Shown one piece after another: positions 33,201 through 45,200 of a DNA stretch of 64,000 nucleotides. The stretch spans positions 49,908,501 through 49,972,500 of the forward strand of contig NC_077240.1 of assembly GCF_947179165.1 (NCBI RefSeq). Reading direction: 5' to 3'. The first letter of the stretch is position 1. Each line of letters opens with the position of its first letter. Source of the stretch: Solanum dulcamara. Taxonomy: Eukaryota > Streptophyta > Magnoliopsida > Solanales > Solanaceae. The notes under the pieces were generated by a model that was not told the DNA's origin, ran no database searches, and worked only from the letters and a program-made list of their open reading frames with translations. The position numbers were made by a program, and so were the translations under genes.

Positions 33201-36200
33201 TTTACCATTGGATACCCCATTACTTTCATGCCCCAAAAAGGAGTTCGCGCGCGTCATTAAGGAAAATCAACTAGTTCGCGCACGTCATCAAGGAAAAAAC
33301 ACTGCAATGAAAGACACTGCTCAATTACTTCTTGATACCATCAGAGTATATATATACTCTGATACTATCATGAAGGAAAAAACACTGCAGTGAAAAACAC
33401 TACTAAATTATTTCTTGATACTATCATAGTATATATATACTCTGACAGTATCATGAAGGTATCAAAGTCTGAATAACACTGCAGTGAAAATGTTTAGCTG
33501 TCCTTGATACCTTCAAAGTATATATATACTGTGCTGTTATCAAGGAGCAAAACACAACTAATCACTAGATAAACTGTCCAATTATTTCTTGATACTATCA
33601 GAGTATATATATACTCTAATAGTATCATGAAAGAAAAAACACTATAGTAAAAACACTGCTCAATTATTTCTTGATACCATCATAGTATATATATACTCTG
33701 ACTGTATCATGAAGGTCACGCGAAGACAAAAATGACCCTGGTCACGCGAAAAAGGGCCGGGGCAGTGCTGTAATTACTTTGGGCCTTTGGTCCAATCAGG
33801 GTAAATTAGTTGGGTAGGTCCAGTTTAAGTAAATAGTTTACTCCTTTGGTCTATTTTGTGTAGTTTTTCCAAAATTATATAGGTAGGGTCGGAATGATGG
33901 CACGATCCTACTGAGAAAGAAAATTATATGGGTAGGGTTGATTGATGACACGACCCTACTGAAAAAGAGAAATTATATGGGTAGAGTTGGAACGATGGTA
34001 CGACCCTACGCAAATCAAACATGAGAAAGTAGTCACCGAAAAAATGACACGATGTTGCACAAATTAGATATGAAAAAGTAGTTACCGAAAAGATGGTACG
34101 GTGTTCCACAAATTAGTTATGAGAAAGTAGTCATCGTAAAGATGTCACGGTGCTAACAAATTAGATATAAGAAAATAGTCATCGAAAAGATAGCATAGTG
34201 CTACACAAACCAGATATGTGAAAGTGGTCACTAGAAAGATGGAACGGTGCTATGCAAATTGGATAGGAGAAAGTAATCACCTGAATGATGACGGTGCTAT
34301 CCAAACACTGATGGACATTAGCTCTACTTTTGTTAACATAACCATTAGCTAAATGGGCGGCATATTTGGTAATAGCCGCCCGTTGGCAGCTTTAGCTTTT
34401 TTATTCTCTACCAATATTGTAAAGACTTTGATGCCATGTGAGAAATATAGGAGGAAAAATATTATTGAATTGTGTATCTACATTATTGCATTGAGACCCT
34501 ATTTATAGATACTACATTATAATCCTTTTCCAAGTAGGATTCTATATCCTATTCCTATTCCTATTCTAAGTAAGATTGTATATACTATTTTTGTTCCTAT
34601 TCCTATTCTAACATTGAACAAGAATTTCCCAGTTCCCATCTCATTAATTTTCAGACCGTGGTTTTGCCTCCACTACTTGCTTGCTTGCCCATTCCGTACC
34701 TCCGACATAGTTGGTGTCGTCATTTTCCTTTCTTCAAAATTCCCCACCAAACTTCTCTGTAGAATTTCATTTTGGGTATACAAGGAGTCATTAATGTTAA
34801 TAGTTTCAGCATTCTTCATTAATGTTGGTTGAGCATTAACTCCATCCCCTTTCCTTTTGACCATTTAATGCTCTTCACCGCCTCAGCAAAAGGAATATTA
34901 CTATCCACTTGTCTCTGTTTTATATTATTCTCCTCCCTTTTGTGACTAGAAAGAAATCTCCCCATTTTGTCTGCTATAATGTCCCATATTGAATTGAACG
35001 TCAGCTCCGGAATGATGATAACAGCTCTCCTTTTACCCCTGATATTTATCAAACTGATGTATCTTCCATATTTGTTGAAGTTCCTGGCACAGTAGATTTC
35101 CGAGAGCGATTCTACTTTCTTCCACCTCCTAACCACGTTGCTAATTGTCCTTGAGGCTTCCTTCATGACCTGGATGATCCAGATCATAGATTTCCTGCTG
35201 AAGGAAGTTCTTGTGATGGTATTTTTGTTCTTTCAGTCCATTCATACCACTCGCCCGTCGTTCCTTTGATTCTCTTGAGGTCAAAAGATTTGAATCCTAT
35301 CGTAAAGTAAATACAGTCCTCCATCAGAGCTGGATAGAGGAATAAAGGTGAGGGAGGGGAAAGAAAAAAAGAGAGGAAAAGAAAAGTTGGGGGATTTGGA
35401 TCCCGGTGATCGGAAGGACCACCGGAAAGGGTTGTTTAGAGTAGGCCTATGTCACTCTTGGGATTCGTGCCTGGGAGAGAAAGTTACTTTTTGTTATTTA
35501 GCAGTTTTTCACAATAACTTGGCCCTGGAAACATCTAGAAGGTCAAAACTCCCCTAAACGTTTCCTGTTTTGCTTGGTGGGTGATCAGAAAAGCTTGTTT
35601 AACCCATGAAATTTTACATCAAAGAGGTTTACAGATTGCTCAAGGTGTTTTTTGTGTGACAAGTAGAATTTAATGATCATCTTTTCTTTCACTGTAAAAT
35701 AATTGCAAATATGTGGAACATGTTCTTGTGTATGCTAGTATTGAGCTGGATAGTGCCCAAGACTACTTTGGAAATGCTGAACAACTGGGAAACAAATTGG
35801 AAGAAGACATTCAGAGGAAAACTGGTGGAGGTGGACCCCAGCCTATATTTGGTGGAATCTATGGAAAGAAAGAAATGCAAGATATTTTGAAGGCAAAAGT
35901 AACAACATCAGGAAAATCAAAATGAACTGCATCATCCTTCTTTATTTTTGGTGTAAAGTGTAAACAAGATATGGTGGGGATCTAGACATGTTAGTTGATT
36001 TCATAGGGGAACTGTAAAGTCTATAGACTAGTCTGGATGGTTTTTGTCTTGCCCAGTGTGGGTTGTAAGTGAACATCTAATCATTTTTTGGATGATGAAT
36101 TTTTGTGAATACAAAATTACCCTTATCTCAGAAAAGAAGACTTTGCAAAAATTTTCAGACTTCTTTCCTCTTTTTCTTGTTTGAACGACAATAATAGTCA

Positions 36201-39200
36201 AGTGTAGTGGAGGGGACAGGGTAATGGTTCATTCATAGTCCATTCATGATATGCTGCTCACAAGTTACAGGTTCTAATCAGATTTTTTATGGTCCATCTA
36301 AGAAGATAAGGAAAAGTAAAGCACTAACAAAAGTTATGTGTTTGATTACGAAAGAAGCATGCTTGACTCAAGATAATCTGCAAAGAAGAGGAATACACGT
36401 AACACATAAATGCTACATGTGTTGAAAAGAAGCTAAATCAGTCGACCAACTTTTTCTACATTGCCCTACAACTTCTTTGATCTAACAGATATCCCTTGAT
36501 TTTTTTGGGTATGAGATGGAGCATGCCAAGAACAGCTGCTGAATTTCTGTCATGCTGGAACAGGAAAGGATTGTCTAAGAACCTGAAAAAGACTTGGGAC
36601 ACCATGCCTGTCTGTACAGTATATGGTGGTGTATCTGGAAAGAGAGAAATATAAGATGTTTTGGAGGACAAGAAAATTCTGTTTTAAAAGTTAGATCTGA
36701 TTGCATCATGGTGTTGTCATTTTGGTGTCAATTGGAGCTGGTTAGTGATGCTGAATCCTTATTGTAGCTCATAGAAGCTTTTGTATCGATAGTTAGGGTT
36801 CTCCTTTTCTTTTATCATTCTTTCTTTTTGGACTATAATGACAGCACCTTAGTTTTGGTCTTTTTTACATTAGTAGTAGTTACCTGGTAAGAAATGGTTA
36901 TGGTATTGTGGGATAGATAAAAATAGGAATGGTGTGAGAATTGTTGTCGAACCAAGACCTAAAGATATGGTTGTAGAGGTAAAATGAGTTTGGGATGTGA
37001 TTATTGCATCAAGACTTGTATGAGAAAGGAGATAATCGAAGTTATTAGTGCATGTACTCTGCAAATAAGATTAGATGCAGAAGCTAAAGCCAAGTTTTGG
37101 AAGGATATGGACACTTTGATTCAAGGAATTCTAGGAGTCCACAAATATTGGTAGGGAGGATATCTAAATGGTCATGTATGTAAAGATAGCACGGTTTCAT
37201 CGAACAATTATAAGACTTGCAATATTATATGGTAGTGAATGTTGGCCACTTATATCCAACAATCCACAAGATGAGTGTTGCAGAGATGGGGGTCTCTAAG
37301 ATGGAGCTGCGGTCATACAAGATTAGAGTTGATTAAAATGACCACATTCGCTTGAAGGTCACTTGGTCATATCTTGTATCGACCTATAGATGCGCCGATC
37401 CATAGACATGATAACTCTGGTGAGTGAAAAAGTTAAAGGGATGAGGTAGACCTAAAATCACATTAAGTACGTTGTTTCAAAAGACCTAAAATTTCCGGAG
37501 ATCAATGTAGACTTAGCTAAAAATAGGAAACAATGAAGGAAAAACATCCATATAGATGAGCAACATCCATATAGATGATGCTCACTAGTGGGGAATTTAA
37601 AGGTTATTTGGGAGGGATTAAAAGTTGGTCAAACCTGCTTTTAAGCACTTTTTAACTTAATTTGGTGTTTGCTTTACATTTAAAATGTTCTTAAGCCAAA
37701 ATAAGCTAAAAGTTGTAAGTTGGTCACCCTCGAACTTATTAGTACTTTTTTACTTAAACAACTTTTCTAGTTTGACCAAAAGAATTACTTATCCCTTAAA
37801 TATTTTATAAACCCCAAAATACCCTCCCCTCATAGAAACCCTACGTAGGACTTTTAATTTAGAATTCTTGAGTCATATTTCTCCGAGAGTCTTTCTTTAG
37901 GAGATTTTCTCAAGAGAATAACTTTAATTTATATGTGATTTTTTTGTAGTATTGGAGTATATTTTTTTATTTACTTAAGTCAAATTATAACATAAAATTT
38001 ATTTAAATAAAATAATTTATATTTATTCATAGTAATCTTATCAAAGCAATTTATAACTTAGAAGTGAATTGAGAGACAAATTAATTTATTTTGAGTTAAA
38101 AGTTAAAAGAGTTGAAATAACAAGCTTATTTTTACTTTAAACAAATTTAAGGGTATTTCAGTCAATTAAGAAGAAAAGAGCTTTTCAGCCCTTCTTTACC
38201 AAACACATCAATTGCTTCTTTTCAGCTCCAACACTTAGAAATTGCTTTTAAGCTCTTATTACTTAATAATTACTTAAATTCAGCTGACCCAAATGGGCTC
38301 TTAGTGTTGTTAGAGTACTTTTAATAGTATTATAGATATTGCTAATTTTTCAATTTTTTTAATTTGGTATGATGATGACATGAATATAGCTTAAATGGTG
38401 AAGTGAAGATTCATATAGACAACCTCGACTTGTTTGGGATTGAGGTGTAGTTATTGTTATCTCAATTTTTGTTTGGAATATGGTTAAGTTGATCGCCAAA
38501 AGGAAATAGGGATATCCGAGGGATAAGTTGTTTACCTAACTGGTTTGATACATTGTAAAAAAAACACATGTAGACCGGTGCAGTAAAAGGGCTAGGGAAG
38601 GATCAGATGATATCATCTATATCCCTACCTTGCATTTTTTCAAGAGCTTATTTTCACTGCTTGAACCCTCGACCTCCTAGTCACATTACTTTGTTTGAAA
38701 AGGGGGACACATTTCCAATTTCTTTTTGATATGTTCATAACAACTTTTCCTTTACCAAAGAATAGATTGAATTAACTAAATGTGAACATGATTTCTTATA
38801 ATTTTACTTTTGTTGTTTATTCGTTTTTGCTGCTTGTCTAACCGTTTTTAGTCAAATGATGTGCTGCGTCTCTATCCTCAATGATCAAGTTTACAGGCAA
38901 AACTGGAAAAAGAACAATAAAATAGTTATTTTGATTTAATGGGGTTACTTATTGGGGTGTTTGGAAAATTTCCTTGATATTGTTACATTTCACTTAGTTG
39001 TGCAGGTGCTTCAACATCAAAGAGTAAGGTGGGTGATAGATCTCCAAATATGGATATTTTTCAGCAAAGACAGAATAACATTGGACAACTTTCTCGTGTC
39101 AATGGAACTGCATTGGCTGGTGTGGACACTAATACCTCTAAAGGTTAGAATGACATTCATCTTGTTTTCAATTTATTTTTTGATAGAATGTGGATTTTAT

Positions 39201-42200
39201 TGCTAAGCACCAAGAATGCACTAATATGTACAAGAAGTAGGATTTCTAGACCCTTAAATCTGTAAGGAGTTTGGGAAGTCCAGAAAACATTTACATCTTA
39301 TGTATGAGAAGGAGTGTGTTTATTTGGAGAAGTATCAGGAAAAGAAAAGAGACTTATATATGCTATTCAGTGACCTTGAGAAGGCCTATGATAAAGTCTC
39401 GAGGGAAGTCTTGTGGCGATGCCCGGAGGCAAGAGGTATATTGGTGCCATATGTTAGGGCGATCAATGACATGTATGAAGGAGCTAAAACGCGGGTAAGA
39501 ACGGTGGGAGGAGACTCGGAGTACTTCCTTGTAGAGATGGGGTTACATCAGGGATCAACTCTTAGTCCATTTCTATGTGCCTTTGTGATGGATGAATTAA
39601 CGTGAGGCTTTCAAGATGAGGTGCCTTGGTGTATGTTGTTTGCGGATGACATAGTACTGATTGATGAGACGCGCAATGGAGTTAATTCTAAGCTAGAGGT
39701 GTGGAGACAAACTTTGGAGACTATAGGGTTCAGGTTTAGCAGGACCAAAGCAAAGTATGTGGAGTGTAAATTAAGTGAGGCGATGCATGAGGAAGTGAGG
39801 CTTGGCAGATAAAATATCCTCAAGAGAGACATATTCAAGTACCTTGGGTCTATAATTTAAGGGAGTGGGGACATCGATGAGGATAACACACATCATATTG
39901 GTGTGGCGTGAATGAAGTGGAGGCTTGCCTCGTAGTCTTGTGTGATAAGAAGGTATCACCGAAACTCAAAGGTAAGTTCTATAGAGTGGTGGTTAGACCG
40001 ACATTTTTATATGGGGCAGAGTACTGACCAGTCAAAAACTCTCATGTTCAGTAAATACATGTCACGGAGATGAGGATGCTGAGGTGGATGTATGGTCATA
40101 CTAGGAGCGATAATATTATAAATGAGGATATTTGAAATAAGATGGGAGTGACCTCTATGGTGGATTAGATGAGAAAAGCGAGACTGTGATAGTTTGGACA
40201 TGTGAAGAGGAGATGTGTGAATGCACCAATGAGGAGGTGCGAGAGGTTTGTTATAGTTGTTGTTAATGTGTGGGTTCATGAGAAAATTCTTGCAAACATG
40301 CAATTAAGATCAAATCATGCATAATAAGATCAATGAGAATAAATAAAACCATAATTGATTGAACCCAATGCATAATCATAAGGTTTTGGAAGAAATCATA
40401 AAAAAGAACTGAAGATTCTTTGGGACTCCATAGATGAAAAGAGGTCCATGGATGAAGTTCCCACATAACTTGAAGAACCCTAGCCTTGGAATTGCGGTCA
40501 CATCTATACTGTGCTTAAAAACAGGACTGTAAATTATGGGTCAGATGTGACCAACTTGCAGTCACATATGCCCTTCACATATGGGCAAATGTGGTTGCAT
40601 GTCTACTCAGCGGACTGCTCCACAGTCCTTCAGTAGAAAGATCTTAACTTTTTTCTCCGAACTTGGATTGACAAATGGTTTGATGTGCTGGAAAGTAGAC
40701 TCATAGAACTTTAATTTGATAGGTAAAACACCCTCTAATTCCTTGTAGATTGGGAGATACACTCGTTTAAATTCAAACCTGGTACGAGATCATCTGAAAC
40801 AATTGACCGCAATGTAACCTTCAACTTGAACTTTTGTGCCAAGATTCCCCTTGACCTCTTATCTTATTTTAACCCTTCAAATACCTTCATTTATTGGTTC
40901 CTTCATATATTTAGCCACTTACCATCTTATCCTCCCGAGGTTGAACAAATTCATCTGCATCGACTAGTCGTTCTTTGGCATGGAGATACCGGGTGTTACA
41001 GTAGTATTGGTTCTAAGCTTATCTCTCATGGCATAAAAATTGTTTATTATTTGATCTTTTTATCTATTTTCTCTTTTTTTATCTCTGTTTCATATTGCTT
41101 TTGTTTATTATTGGTGTGGCAGTTGTATATCATTTCACCTCATTCTTAAAAATCTTCAAGCTGAATACATACCCCTTCAAAACTGACGTAATCTCTCTGA
41201 GAAGAAGAGCATATATCTATAATTGGAGTGAAAGTATAACTTCTTTCAGATAATTGGAACACATGGTAAATGGATCTTTTTCCTTCTGGATTTGATGAGA
41301 TTACTTCATCGGTACCTTGGATAAAGCACCTGTAAGCAGTTGAGATTTGAGATTTACGGCCTAAACCATGAAAAGAATTGTGGAAATGTCGCTTACGTCT
41401 ACTTCAGATTAGTAGAAGGTTCAACCCATCTGTCAACTAGACCAGTATAACTTTTTAAATGTATATCAGTACATGGTTGATGGTTGGACCTTCCTATCCA
41501 GTACAATAGTGTTCTGGGTTTCTCTCTGTGCTAGTCCATTATTTTTAAACAATAGCTTTAGTGGATCTTAGATGAGGCCTTTTAGCAGTTCCCTTCAGAT
41601 GTTCCTTCTGTGCTTTATAGGATATTTTGTTCTTCTTGGCGAACTTAACTACTCACTTTACACTTATTATAATTCATCTTCTTTTAAAAATGAGAGTTGG
41701 CATGTTGGGGGAATCTATATTTTGAGAAAGGTAACGTTGTACTAATCAACAGCACAAAGGTTGTGTTGGTACAATTTACGGATTCCAAAAAGCTAAATAT
41801 ATCCTTGTCCGTCTTACAAGGATTCTATGATGTCTAAAGAGTTAGCATCCTGCACAACAAGATACCCAGTGTAACCCCACAAGTGAGTTAGCATCCTGCA
41901 CATAACTTCCTTTACACCAATAATGAAATAACAGTAAGCAGCTCATCTTGTTCTTCTGAATTGAGCTGTATCTTCCTTCAAAACACCTGCCATTCCTTTC
42001 TGTCCATTAGGTCCACCATATACAAGCTAGGATCATCTTCCACCATTTCTATCCAGCACCTCAAAGTATCAGTTGTAGAACTAGGCATAGCCCATCTGAG
42101 TCCAACCATGTCCAGGAATTGTTGCCATAGCAGAACAGTGAGTCCAGAGCAAAAATAAGTGGCTGTTAGATTCTGCTTCAGTATAACAAAGGTAACAAAA

Positions 42201-45200
42201 CTCATCTGAAAGTCCCTTTACAAATTTTTTGGATTAAAGAAGCTTTTCTAGCTACCAACGAAGTAAAGCAAGCCACTATGAAAAGAATCTCAACTGCGGG
42301 CAGAATTTAGCAGTGATTGAATTCCGTGAATCTCTAGAGCTTCAAATTCATAAAAGAAAATTACTATCGAAGCAGTTCCGTATAAGGATACAATTATAAG
42401 AAAGATGCTTTGACCTTATCGCAGAAAAACAGTAATTGATATGCTTGGACGCAATGTGCGAAATTGTTGAAGTATTTCATTTGTTTTGGATACCTCATTT
42501 CTAGACAAAGCTTCAAGAGTGTGTGAATGCCTTTTAAGTTCATATTACTGACTTCTAGATCTTTCTAATCAGCTAATCCTTTCAAGACAAGTTTCTGATT
42601 CTTTACAATTTTGTCCATGTTGCAGGCATGCTTCATTTGTACAAGAATCGATTACAACACTATGCCCAGAAGCAAAATCTCACTTTACCCGTGTATTCTT
42701 CTGAACTTGATGGCCCTCCTCACACCCGTCGTTTTAGGTCAAAAGTGACTGTTGACGGGGTAACTTATGAAACTCAGGAGTTCTTCTCTACATTGAAGGA
42801 AGCTGAACATGCAGCTGCAAAGGTTGCTTTTGAGTCATTAGCACTTAATGACATTCAGGAGGTTAGTCCTCCCTTCGTTCCTGTTGATATAATACTCTTT
42901 TCTTTTTGGACGTCCCAGAATGTTTGATCCATTCTATTTCTATACTACTTCCAAACTTTAAAAACTCAAATTTTTTCAACTACCCAAATTTTTGAACTTC
43001 GATGTGGTATTTTCTCTATCAAATTGACTTTTCATCCACTGTTTTAATATTTACTTCTTCTATCACTAATATAATCTGAAGTCAATTTAGCACATTTAAC
43101 TCCGTGTCCCATTCAAACACCATCAAGTAAAAACGGGAAGGAGGGAATATTTAAACAGTCTTAGTTTTACTTTGGTGCTGAGAGATCATTCATGTGAGTA
43201 CATCTCTTTGTTCTTCTGTGTATTTATTTAATTATTTTTAGATAACATCAGGATGAAGGTTTATACAAGACACTTCTGCAAGAACTGGCTCAAAAAGAGG
43301 GTTTACTTTTTCCAGCTTATGATACAGCCAGAACTGGCCCACCTCATGCACCAGTATTCCGCTCAATAGTGGAAGTTGGAGATGGGACTTTTCAAGGACA
43401 AGAAGCTAAAACCAAGAAGCAAGCAGAGATGAATGCTGCAAAGGTTGCTTACAATGCCCTTGTGAAACGTAAGGAGGATATACACTTAGTATCATAATTT
43501 CAAGTTTTCTGAATTAAAAATGATTACTTTGATTGGGGTACAAGAATTACATGGAATTTTATTTCAGATTAGAAAAATGATCTTTTTAAAAGACAATATA
43601 AAACTAAACAGGAGGACATGGTGTTCCCAGCTGATGAAATTAATAAACTAAAGAACAAGGAAAACTTTGCACATCAATCCTGTTGTAGTTTCATTACAGC
43701 TGGTTAAACAAAAATCAAGGTACAATAAATAGTTCAAGAAGCTACATCTGCACCTAGGGCACCTAGGTGCTTTCGCGACTTTCTAATTTCCTATGGAGTA
43801 TATTAAGATCCATTTGTAACTGAAATGTTGTGTAGGGCTAACAGTATTTCCAGTATCTTATTGGTTCACTTATAAACATTTGCTGCTTGTGAGTATATGA
43901 GGCTATTGCTATATAAGGTGTTAAGTAATACTTGAGAATCGGTTTCCACAATTATTTGCTTAATATTTTTACTTTTTGCTAATGTAAGGCCATGTAGCAA
44001 TGCTATATTTTAGTTTGGAGGATTGTAACTTGACATGCTACGGAGGAATTACGAGAGGTAAGGTAGTAGAGGCCTTGTGATTCAAGTCCTGTGCTAATCG
44101 CCTGTCCTGTACTGCGGTCCTGCATAACAAAAGAATCATCAAGAAATATTATGGCACTGTTTAGGGCACATGTCAAACGACAGACAAATACAAGATCAAA
44201 TGGACAACTAGGGACATAAAGAACAATGTTTAGAGTGACAAAGGATAAGGGATTAGCTTGTCCAGCACTTCTTGCTTTTGTTTGGATTCCATTGGCTGAA
44301 GTAACGATGGGAGGATACTGTTAATAAATAATATTTGACAAAGGTGATTTATCACTAGAAATATGATCTATGGAGCTAGAGTCCACGACCCATGGTCCAA
44401 GGGTATTAGACTGTGAAATATAAGCAAAATAACTACCAATGAAAAAAGTATCAGGCTGAGTAACTGAGGCTACTTATAGAGATGTCTGTTTACTTGCTTG
44501 ATACTGAGGGAAATCATTATATTCCTCTTCAGATGAATAACCAGCTGATTATCTGTAGTGTTGGTCTGAGAAACATGAGCATTCGTGGGTGGTCGACCAT
44601 GCAGAGAATAACATACTTCACGAGTGTGACCAAGCCTATTACAATAACGACACTTAGGTTCAGATCTTCCAAAACGACCTCCTCGTCGATTCTTTATAGG
44701 CCAGGATATTTGATTTTCTGATCCTCTTATTAGGGTTCTGAAGTAATCATACAACTTGAATTTCCACTTTCTGCATATCTTAATGACAAAAATGTCTAAC
44801 CCGACTGACATGTATGATTGAAAATTGCGAAGTGGATTTGGAAGGGTTTGCACACTCTTCATATGCTTGATAGACTTTGAAAGAGTCAACAATATCTGCT
44901 GAATTGTAGGAAGTCGCCCAAATTTGATGCTTGTCGACTGCTTGACTGAGTTTTCTTTGCTGGATAGTTCTTATCAATGCTCTGATTCCATGTCAGGAAT
45001 AAAGACTCAGAAAATATTATTAAGAAGCATTGGCTACATTTTTACACTGAACAATCTTTATGGACACTACATTACTATCCTTTCACGTAACAAATTATGT
45101 ACATTCCGCTTCATATTCCTATTCTAACACCTATAAAGATAATGCAAAGCAGGCAATCAGGGCAAATGAAGTTGAAACCGGTGCTAGGAGTAGGAGACAT

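Larger units (their letters stand above)
32441..34613 (-). mobile_element. Copia element 1 (minus), 3'-truncated
   Basis: A minus-strand Ty1/copia remnant. The 5' LTR is at 34,437-34,613. Next come a primer site (TGGCATCAAAG), a leader with tandem repeats, an RT fragment at 33,047-32,811 ([23 protein letters not shown]) and VEMEQP-like residues. After an internal deletion comes the pol end, [15 protein letters not shown], at about 32,500-32,445. The 3' LTR is missing at the left, where it abuts an L1 tail. It is the same family as 59,803-61,204. A MULE-like element (33,165-33,870) inserted into it. Confidence 0.8.
30299..39005 (+). other. Intron 1 (8.7 kb), transposon-filled
   Basis: Donor GTTAGT at 30,299, acceptor TTGTGCAG ending 39,005. 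Phase 1 is preserved. It contains RTE, L1, copia, MULE, MITE and SINE pieces listed separately. The first 530 bases and the last 300 bases look free of repeats. Confidence 0.85.
39144..42625 (+). other. Intron 2 (3.5 kb)
   Basis: Donor GTTAGA, acceptor TGTTGCAG. It contains an RTE, an LTR fragment and an L1 fragment. The last 290 bases show no repeat. Confidence 0.85.
44055..45129 (-). mobile_element. Copia element (gag-protease part), truncated
   Basis: A minus-strand copia with a 5' LTR at 44,991-45,129 and an adjacent primer site TGGAATCAGAGC (44,979-44,990). The gag zinc knuckle [14 protein letters not shown] lies at about 44,650. A protease-like region WVVDS.SIDHIS follows at about 44,390. 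It ends near a QDRSTGQ motif at 44,100, where the rest of pol is lost. It is inactive. Confidence 0.78.
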
